Assembly: GCA_035629475.1 (NCBI GenBank)
Contig: DASPHS010000045.1
Coordinates: forward strand, 1-14,554
DNA: 14,554 bases
From: JARIHD01 sp035629475
Lineage (GTDB): Bacteria; Patescibacteriota; Saccharimonadia; Saccharimonadales; UBA4665
Direction: 5' to 3'
A program made the translations under genes and the position numbers. The notes under the pieces are model-generated. The model saw only the letters and a program-made list of their open reading frames with translations. It was not told the DNA's origin and did not search any database. Below are positions 5,958 to 14,400 of the stretch, one piece after another; within the stretch, counting starts at the first letter, position 1, and the number at the start of each line of letters is the position of its first letter.

Positions 5958-6242
5958 ATGCTCCAGTTTATATTTTGGATTCTTTTTGGTGCCATCGTCG
6001 GATGGGTAGCCACCATACTCCATGGCCTATCTGTCCATACTAAGCAAGGTCTAGCATTCGTGTTAGCAGGCATTTTTGGTGGCCTAACCGGTGGCCTCAG
6101 CGGCCTCGCCCTCAACCCCGGCATAGCCGCCTACGACAGCCAAGCCGACGGCCTGACCTTCGCCATCTTCGGCGCCATAACCTTCGTCCTCATCACCCGC
6201 CTCGCCTCGAGCAACAACAACGACCACCCCCGCAACACCTAA
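5958..6242 (+). CDS. GlsB/YeaQ/YmgE-type (transglycosylase-associated) small membrane protein
   Basis: A 94-residue protein of three membrane helices (about 2-22, 31-52 and 64-82) with a hydrophilic tail (SSNNNDHPRNT). The first helix reads ILFGAIVGWVA and the second is Gly-rich (LAGIFGGLTGGLSGLAL). Both fit the GlsB/YeaQ/YmgE family of small stress-linked membrane proteins, whose biochemical role is poorly known despite the 'transglycosylase-associated' label. The length is slightly above the usual 80-85 residues. No Shine-Dalgarno precedes the ATG and a stem-loop ends 14 bases upstream, so initiation may depend on structure or be leaderless. The gene converges on the ABC permease gene across 158 bases filled mostly by a long inverted repeat. 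Confidence 0.75.
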   Translation: MLQFIFWILFGAIVGWVATILHGLSVHTKQGLAFVLAGIFGGLTGGLSGLALNPGIAAYDSQADGLTFAIFGAITFVLITRLASSNNNDHPRNT

Positions 6243-6281
6243 AATCTTCAACAAACCGCATATATCCACTACCGCGTGCTG

Positions 6282-6402
6282 AGGACGACCACCCCTGAGT
6301 GCAGCTTGGGATGGAGGAGGAGGATCGTAAGCAAGCCGTACTGCGGTACGGTGCGCGCGAACCGGACTTATCCGCCCAAGATGTGCCGGGTGTGGTTGTC
6401 CT
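6282..6402. repeat. 121-nt imperfect inverted repeat (long hairpin)
   Basis: The left arm from 6282 (AGGACGACCACCCC, then GCAGCTTGGGATGGA) matches the reverse complement of the right arm ending at 6402 (AGGACAACCACACCC, then CACATCTTGGGCGGA). The centre is a perfect CCGTAC-TGCG-GTACGG at 6336-6351. Several mismatches become G-U pairs in RNA. No T tract follows on either strand, so it is not a plain intrinsic terminator. It lies between convergent genes and its right end enters the permease stop codon (CTA, 6401-6403). It could be a structured RNA, a palindromic repeat element or a transcription barrier. One copy only is visible in the window. Confidence 0.55.
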
Positions 6403-7651
6403 ACTCCCGCCGGAGGGCGTCGATAGGGTTGATTTTTTCTGCCCTGCGCGCCGGGAAATAAACCACCGCCAGCCCCACCAGCGCCATAAATCCGATAGTT
6501 CCCAGCACCAGCTCTGGCGGGGTGGCAAACAGGTTAAAACCTTCCGATACACCTCGGCGGGAGGCAAAATTATTCATGATGGCATTTATAACTTGCCCCA
6601 TGCCTGTCGCCAGAATAATACCGATAATAGCACCGAATACCGATAGGAGGAGTGCCTCAAAAACAAACAGCTTGCGCATATCACGGTTGCGGCCCCCAAG
6701 AGCTTTCATAAGGCCGATTTCACGAGTTCGTTCCAGTAGGGAAATGGTCAACGTGTTAAACATTCCCAGTACCGATACAATCATGCCGATAGCGCCAAAG
6801 CCCACGAGGATAATATTAAAGAACTTAAAGATTTCGTTAATTTGGTCAATGGTATCAATCGGTGAGGTTGTGGTGAAGCCCAAGCTTTCAATCTGCTTGC
6901 GTAAGCCGGCCACGCTGCTGCTGTCATCGGCCTCCAATTTGAGCTGATTATAGACATTCACACCGGCGATTTCAAAGACATGATTTGGCAGGAATACTTC
7001 ACTACCTGAGCCTGTAGGTAACATCCCGACAATTTCAAATTCACCGCTTATTTCTGTTTTGCCAGTAGAACTGGCATTCTGCAGCGGGATGCGGATTGTT
7101 ACCTTTTTACCCATGGCTTTTTTGGAGTCACTGGCTTCAATACCCATGGCCTGCAGCGCTGCACGGTTGGCAACAACGACCTTATTGTCAGTATCGGTAA
7201 GGCGCCGCCCGATACTCGGATCCAAATTGGCTAGCTCCTGATAGCTGGGATTCACGCCATAGACAATGCTGTCTACTTCACTACCTTGCATCTTGAGACT
7301 GCCGGCGTACGAATATGAAGCGCCCACCTGCACCACGTGGGGCAGGGCACGAATACGCTCATAGGTAGCACGATCAAGGCGGATAATTTTGGAGTTGGTC
7401 GTGGTGACTTCGATTGACTTCAATGACTGGTCACCGATTACCTGGCTGGTCACCAACCGCTGCAGGCCAATACCAAATGACAATAGGAAGAAAATAGCAC
7501 CGATGCCAATGACGACGCCGAAAATAGTCAGGAATGCCCGCAGCTTTTTGTGCATGAGGTTCCTCCAGGCTATATAGGTCAGCACGCGCATAGGAATGGC
7601 GTTCATGTTGCGGGCTGCTGGGTTCCGCGGCAGTTTAAAAGGCAATTTCAT
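6401..7651 (-). CDS. MacB/FtsX-type ABC transporter permease
   Basis: The protein has 416 residues. Four membrane helices fit the type VII (MacB/LolCE/FtsX) fold: one at 40-62, then a large outside domain at about 63-275, and three at 276-302, 329-355 and 380-400. The conserved coupling segment is ERTREIGLMKALGG (307-320), and the family C-terminus is PARRAEKINPIDALR. These permeases do not form a simple channel. They transmit ATP-driven motion to the outside domain, to push out substrates (MacB), extract lipoproteins (Lol) or activate cell-wall hydrolases (FtsX). The start overlaps the ATPase stop (ATGA at 7648-7651), with AAGGA 8 bases upstream, so the subunits are made in balance. It is the last gene of the operon headed by the giant surface protein. 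The substrate is unknown. Confidence 0.92.
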   Translation of the reverse strand: MKLPFKLPRNPAARNMNAIPMRVLTYIAWRNLMHKKLRAFLTIFGVVIGIGAIFFLLSFGIGLQRLVTSQVIGDQSLKSIEVTTTNSKIIRLDRATYERIRALPHVVQVGASYSYAGSLKMQGSEVDSIVYGVNPSYQELANLDPSIGRRLTDTDNKVVVANRAALQAMGIEASDSKKAMGKKVTIRIPLQNASSTGKTEISGEFEIVGMLPTGSGSEVFLPNHVFEIAGVNVYNQLKLEADDSSSVAGLRKQIESLGFTTTSPIDTIDQINEIFKFFNIILVGFGAIGMIVSVLGMFNTLTISLLERTREIGLMKALGGRNRDMRKLFVFEALLLSVFGAIIGIILATGMGQVINAIMNNFASRRGVSEGFNLFATPPELVLGTIGFMALVGLAVVYFPARRAEKINPIDALRRE

Positions 7652-8421
7652 GTGCGTTTCCTTGTAGCCGACAAGCGGTCAATGCGTTCACGCATTTGAT
7701 TAAACAATTCGTCAGTGGCTTTCTGGATAGACTCATGCTGCAGCTCGGTCACGTGTCCATCCTGAATGTGGAGCAAGTGGTCAGCCAAGGGCAGGTACTC
7801 CATGTTGTGGGTCACGAGAATAATCGTACGTTTGTTGTCGGTTTGTGCCGAGCGCAACAGGTTCATAATCATGTCACCGTTCGTACTGTCCAGGCTGCCG
7901 GTCGGTTCATCGGCAATAATAAACAGAGGACTGCTGACGAGCGCACGGGCCATAGCAATACGCTGCTGCTCACCACCGGACAGGAGCACCGGATACTTCT
8001 TAGCGTAGGCACCCATGTTGACCTGCTCCAGTGCAAACTGTGCGGCAGCCAGCGCTCCACTGCGCGAATAACCCAAGAAATATAGCGGCACGGAAACATT
8101 TTCGATAGCATTTAAACTTTTGACCCAGTAATTTGTCTGATACACGATACCCAAACGGGTAGCCCGGAAAAATGCCAGTTCGTCAGGAGAAAGATTGTAT
8201 ACCTCGTGGTCATCAAAGGTAATGGTGCCGGTGGTTGGCCGTTGCATGCCAGTCAAAATGTTCAAGAGGGTCGATTTACCGCTGCCTGACGGGCCGTACA
8301 CAATATTAAAGCTACTTTCCAACAGCTCAAAGCTGGCGTCCTGCAGCGGCCGGACCATCTCGTCACCAATCTGGAATTCCTGGGTTATATTTGTTGCCTT
8401 AACAATAACTCTCTGTGCCAT
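7648..8421 (-). CDS. MacB/LolD-type ABC transporter ATPase
   Basis: The protein has 257 residues from ATG 8421; an in-frame ATG at 8439 would add six residues and overlap the giant gene. With numbering from 8439, Walker A is GPSGSGKST (49-57), the Q-loop Gln is Q101 (VYQTNYW), the signature is LSGGEQQ (153-159), Walker B is FIIADEPT (173-180), the D-loop is SLD and the switch His is H211. All catalytic parts are present. A tail of about 25 residues (ESIQKATDELFNQMRERIDRL) extends past the family core and looks helical, perhaps for contact with the permease. The ATG at 8421 is one base after the TAA of the giant surface-protein gene and has only a weak upstream GGA, so translation is probably coupled to it. 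It energises the permease encoded next. Confidence 0.94.
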   Translation of the reverse strand: MAQRVIVKATNITQEFQIGDEMVRPLQDASFELLESSFNIVYGPSGSGKSTLLNILTGMQRPTTGTITFDDHEVYNLSPDELAFFRATRLGIVYQTNYWVKSLNAIENVSVPLYFLGYSRSGALAAAQFALEQVNMGAYAKKYPVLLSGGEQQRIAMARALVSSPLFIIADEPTGSLDSTNGDMIMNLLRSAQTDNKRTIILVTHNMEYLPLADHLLHIQDGHVTELQHESIQKATDELFNQMRERIDRLSATRKRT

Positions 8422-8422
8422 A

Positions 8423-11400
8423 TTAGAATCCGAATACATTCTTTAACGTTGTCAGGACGATGGTCAGGACATTATCTGAGGCCCGCCCGATAATAGCTGA
8501 CTGTATTTCACCAACACCATCGTTGCCGGATTTGTCGGCAGAGACCGGCTGGATGCTATATACCTTGGAGGTCGGCAGGTCAGACACAATGACAATGTGC
8601 TCGAATGACAGGGCGCTATCTTCGGCAGTACGGCTATTAAAGACCTGCACGTCAGACCCCTCGGCATACGCAACCTGGCTCGTAGCAGGTTCGTCAGTGG
8701 TCCAGGATACGACAACCTGACCCCTCGCTTCAGAACCACTGCCACGGATAGAGGCTTCAACGGTAATATTGCTGATCTTGGGTGGGCGAGTGTCGAGCGC
8801 CGTATGGAAGACCTGTCGTTCAGATACCGCCAGGTTGCCATCAGCATCGCGCGACTGGGCCACCAAGAAGTACTGACTGTCATCCTCTAAGTCACGGATC
8901 GTAATTTCGTGGTTGAGCGTCATCTGTGAGTTCTGCGAATCATGACCAGGCGTACCGACAATACCGTAGCTTACGGTACTCGTAGAGGGCACGTTCGTCG
9001 TCCAGGTAACCTTTTGGGTACTTGTTGGCTCGCCCGGAACCGGCTGGAACGTCAGATTGCTGATGCGGGGGCGGGGAACCGTATTGAACGAGAACACACT
9101 GCCGCTGTAGGCATTGTTTTCGGCGTCATAAGAAACAAGCTGATAGAAGTATTTCGCACCATCGTCTAACCCAATCAGCTCGACATTATAGGTTGATTCC
9201 GCCGTCGAGGTGTTAATGGTTTTGAGGCCACCGAAGCCCTCGGACTTACCATAGTACACGGCTACTCGGGTAGCATTCTTGGAGCTGAACTGCAGGGTAG
9301 CGTCGGTCAGGCCAACCTGGAGTGTCGTAATTTCCTTCAGGCTGGGTGGTGGCGCGGTGGTAAAGCTGTACTCCTGGCTGGTGCCGGTGTTGCCATCTTC
9401 GTCAGTCCACTTGGCCACAATGTAGTACGTCGTACCGGCTGCCAGATTATCGAGGTCTATTTGGTGGGCGCTGACCTGCTGTGAGCTGGATATTTCTGAG
9501 CTACTGTAGCGGCCACTTGTGGTACCGATGGCTATCTTAGAGTCGCTGGCGCGGTCAGTACTCCAGCGCACCGTTGCTTTCTTGGTGGTGACGTCGGTTA
9601 CTGTCGGCTCGGCAACCATGGCGGCCGGGTTGGTGAATTTACCGGTCGGCGTGTCACTCACACTACTGCTCATAGCACCGCAATTGTTGGTACTGTCACA
9701 GGCCCGCATGCGGTAGGAGTACTCTTGCTGGGTTAGGCCGGCGTCGATGTAGGTTGTACTGGAACTGGAGCCGACCAAGCTGTACGTGGCGTTATCAGTA
9801 GAGCGATACACCTTGTAGGTAGCAATACCGGCGCCAGCAAATGTCGGTTCATCCCAGGTGAGGGCCAGCCGCCAATTATTAGTAGCCTTGATGGAAACAT
9901 CCACAATATCCAGGTTGAGTGGCATACCTGGAGCGGGGGTGTTGGCTGTAAAGGTGGCTGAGCCGTAACTTTCATAGTTAATGTTGCCTGATTCGTCCTT
10001 GGCGACCATATAGATAGTGTTACTGCCCGGCTGTGTGGCATATGGCCCCGCACCCAAGCTGGTCACGCCAGGACTGGTAAAGGTACAGTTCGTCGCCGAG
10101 GGTACTACATTGAAGCTATAGCAATAGGTTAGGGCGCTTTGACTGCCAACAAATGTCGTCGGTGCATCCCAACTAAAAGCAAAGCTGTTCGTGCTGTTTG
10201 TTGGTGGAGTGGCGGTAATATTCTGCGGCTCAGAAGGTGCACCGGCGGTATTAATTTTCAGCGCGCCCGTGACGTACGAGGTCGTAACGTTGCCGGCATT
10301 ATCCCACACCCGGAAATATACGGTATTGATGCCTTCAACCATGTCGTCAAAGTCAGGCGTCGGCTGCGTGGTGTAGGAGCCGTCATTGGCGAGCAGGTCA
10401 TTCACATCACCCGTACCGGTGTGACTATCGCCATACCAGGTGCCGGTACTGCCGATTCGATACTGCAGCCCAGCCAAACCGGCATTGGCATCACTGGGCG
10501 CCGCGCCACCGGCAGTCGGCCAGGACAGCGTGACGGCCTTATCATTTACAAAGCCGGAAGGCGATGTAATAAAGCCGGGGTTCGCAGGAAGGGTGTTATC
10601 AAATCGGAATCGGAATTGCCGGGTCGTGTCCGATACATTGCCAGCGTTGTCTATGGCCTTAATGCGCAAGTAGTAGGGCGTACTGCTGGTGGTCAACTGT
10701 TGGCTGAGCATACTGGAGTCAGCCAGATCGAGGGCCGCATTGCCAATCAGGAACTGACATTGACTACCGGGGTTCAGCGGGCTGGTTCCCAGCATGCCCT
10801 TGGTGGAAATAGGGTCAGCAGTGGCGTCATGACCCAAATAGGCACAGTAGCCCTTTATACCTGCATCAGCATCGGTAGCGGCATTCCAGGTAAAGGCAGG
10901 TGAGCTGCCGTTGGTCCATCCGTTATCGGCCAGCGCTGAGCCATTGGCTACTTTTGCGGCGCTGATGGTCATGCCGGCCACAGAAGGCGCCACCGTATCA
11001 CTGGTGGAGTCGAGCGCCACGCTCTGGAGCGTTACTTGCTGGTGACCATTGCCGTCCAGAACGGCCTGCCACATCAAACCACTAAACGTAACAGGGAAAG
11101 TGGCGATATGAGCACTGACGTCCGCCACGGGGTTAGCATCACTGACACTCGCTGACAGCACCCAGCCGTTACCATCCCAGTATTTCCAGGTCGTGCCGTT
11201 ATCATCAGATAGCCGATAAGTTATCAATCCGCCATTGGCCGCCTGGCTATCAGCGAAAGCATCCCAGTGCCAAATACCGCTCTTGCGGGCGGCGGTAGCC
11301 AGGCTGATCGTCTGTGGTTCCAGAGGATACGGCTTGGAGGTAAATGTTGTGCGGGCACTGGTGCTAATCCGTATCTCATCAAGCTGGCCGTCCAGGGCGG

Positions 11401-14400
11401 CGGCAGCTTTGCCGGATTCACGGCTGCCATACCCCCGGCCAATAAGCAACGGCCGGGAGCCATCAGGCATCGATATGTTTGCGGCGGCCGAACTGTTGAG
11501 CACCCCGTCTATATACAATTTCATTGTTGCCCCATCATACGTGGCGGCAATGTGGTGCCATTGGGTATCGAATGTACTTTGCGTGGACTGCAGGTAGGCA
11601 TTATTTCCCCAGGAATACACATAGGCGTCAGCGTTGGCTGTATTGCCTAAGCCGGCATACAGTTTACCCTGGAAGACACTAAATGATTCGACTTGCTCAA
11701 TCGAAGCTCCCCAGCCGGCATTGATAGCATTGCCGGCAATCCGTGTCCAAGCAGTACCATTCCACTGCCAGACCTCACCGTCACCGGCAGTATTACCCAA
11801 ACCAGCATAGAGGTCACCATTATAAACTACTAGTGATTTGACCCGTTCGTAGGTACCGCTTGCCCAGCTACCGCCCACATCATCACCACCAACTTTGGTC
11901 CAGGTGGTGCCGTTCCATTCCCACACTTCGGCGTCATCGGTGCTTGCCCCTAATCCGACATACAGTTTGCCATTATAGGGAACGATTGTTTCAACTTGCT
12001 CATAGGTGGTATTGGCCCAGCTGCTATTGACCCCGTCGCCACCGATTCGCGTCCAGGCTGACCCGCTCCACTGCCACACCTCACCGTCACCGGCGCTGGC
12101 ACCCAGTCCGGCAACAAGTCTGCCCTCAAACAGCGCAAAGGCACTCACGCGCTCAAAGTTAGTCGTCCAGCCACTGTTTACACTGTCACCACCAATCCTG
12201 GTCCAGGTAGTGCCCTCGTAGCGCCACACTTCGGCGTCATTGGCCGAAGCACCAAGGCCGGCGTACAGGTAGCCGCCGTGGGAGGCGAGGGCGCTGACTT
12301 CTTCATAGCTTGCGCCCCACCCAGCATTTACACTGTCACCACCTATTTTTGTCCAGGTGGTACCATTCCATTCCCACACTTCGGCGTCATTGGCCGAAGC
12401 ACCCAAACCAACATATAATTTGCCGCCATAGCTTGCCATGCTCATTACTTGCTCATAGGCATTCGGCGCCCAGCTGCCATTCACGCCTTGGCCACCAATC
12501 AGTTCCCAACGCGATCCGTCATAGCGCCATACCAGTGCAGAGCCAGCAGCTGAACCCATGCCAGCGTACATATACTGTCCGACATGCTGCATAACCTGCA
12601 CAGAACCTGCACCGGAATAGCCCCAACTTTTATTCACGTAATTACCACCCTGCAATGTCCAGTTTGTGCCATCCCAGCTGTACATCCAACCCGAGCCACC
12701 GTTGTTAGTGTCATAGAGGCCGGCGTACAGAATACCCTCACTGAAGGTAAGGGTATTTACGGTGTCACCAGAAGCAGAAGCCCAGCTACCCGCAAGGGCG
12801 TCGCCGCCAATCTTGGTCCAAGCACCCGCGCTCAGTTCCCAAACCTCACCATCACCATCACTGGTCCCCAACCCGACGTATAATTTGCCGCCGTTATAGG
12901 CAAAGGAACCTATCTGCTCATAACTGGTGCCGTTCCAGCTGCCGCTGAGCGCATCACCACCCACTTTAGTCCAGGCAGTGCCGTTCCACTCCCAGACTTC
13001 GGCATCACCCGCAGAGTCACCCAACCCAGCGTATAAGGTGGAGCCGAGGTAGCGCAGCGTACGTACTGTTTCTATGGTGTTATCCCAGCCACTATTCACG
13101 CTATCGCCACCTATTTTTGTCCACGCTGTACCATTCCAGCGCCAGACCTCGCCGTCACCGGCGCTGGCACCCAGTCCGGCGTATAAGTTCGTGCCATCAT
13201 TTGTCAGGCTGGCTACCAGCTCGTAGTTCGCAACCCAACCGGCGTTCACACTGTCACCACCAATCTTGGTCCAGGTAGTGCCGTTCCAGGACCACACCTC
13301 AGCGTCATTCGCCGAAGACCCTAATCCGGCATAGAGCGTGCCATTAAAGTAATCAAGTGCGTAGGCGTATTCATAGGTACTCAAGCCCCAACTGCCATTG
13401 ACCGCATCACCACCAATCTTGGTCCATGCCGTGCCGTTATAGCGCCAAACCTCACCATCACCAGTACTTGCACCCAGTCCGGCGTATATATTCACACCAT
13501 CAGTGGCGAGCGCATAGACGCCTTCGTACGTCTGTGCTTCCCAGCTGTTAGCTAGTACCTCGGGGCCGCCACCGATCAACGACCACGTTGTACCATTCCA
13601 CTTCCACACTTCGGCATCACCAATGTCGGCACCAATGCCCACATATATATCTGAGCCGATCTTAACGGTAGCATTGACCGAGCGCTTACCATTTAAGTCC
13701 CAGCCGCCAGCGCTGTCATTGCCGCCCGGGCGAGCCCAGGACGTTGCGCTGTCACTCGCTAATTCGTAGGTTACCTTACCGGTTTCGTTATCGTAGTACA
13801 GCTGGTAGTCGCCCTTGTCCAATATTGATTGGCGCTGGGTGGCGCTCCCGGGAGAGAGATTGTTGCGGAGCTTCGTCCAGGCCTCTAGGGAGTTCTGCTG
13901 GGTGAGCGATAGTGAAGGCGAATCAGGCGCACGCAGTTCCGAGGTAGCCCCATTAAGGTCAAGGCCATTGTTCAGATTGCCAGTGCCAAACGTACCCTGC
14001 GTAATGGCAGCTGTATTACCGTTGCTAGAGCTATCTGCAGCAATCGTCCCAGAGGACTCGTCCAGGTGGAACAGGGCAGCGGTGTTGCCATCATTGGGGT
14101 AATTTTGGGCCTTCAACCGGGCCGATGATCCGGTCAGCTCAATGCCTGCGCTCGGCGTGTAATCATCTGTCTGGGAAAAGGTCCAACTGTCAGCCACATC
14201 AGAGAGCGCCAGTGTTGTGCGCACCATACTAACAAAGAAACCGGCAACCAGCACCAGCTCGACACCCAAAATCACACCGTGCACCCGGCCGTGCAGCCGA
14301 TGTGTATGCCATGTGCCATACCACTTCCAACGACTACGCAAATGTTCATGTGGGCGGTGGGCGAGGTGATGATGGAGTCGCCGGTACCAGCGGCTGACTA

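Noticed and set aside
6299..6646. A 115-codon + strand frame beginning in the long hairpin
   Set aside because: Most of it is antisense to the conserved end of the ABC permease, and its composition looks like a shadow frame.
7648..7651. Alternative genetic code with TGA read as glycine
   Set aside because: TGA ends the ATPase exactly at the permease ATG in a normal ATGA overlap, and no gene needs TGA readthrough.
10139..10903. A 254-codon open frame on the + strand
   Set aside because: It lies wholly antisense to FN3-like coding sequence of the giant protein, has no ribosome binding site or recognisable domain, and is explained by the codon bias of the opposite strand.
11609..13735. Regular repeats at about 150 bases, possibly a CRISPR-like or satellite array
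   Set aside because: The repeats are in frame, encode conserved protein motifs, vary mostly in ways that keep those motifs, and have no constant short repeat with unique spacers.
11609..13735. NGT sequons in many blades as sites of N-glycosylation
   Set aside because: Eight blades carry NGT, but the motif lies in a conserved tight turn (WNGTxW) that explains it structurally, and no oligosaccharyltransferase is visible in the window.
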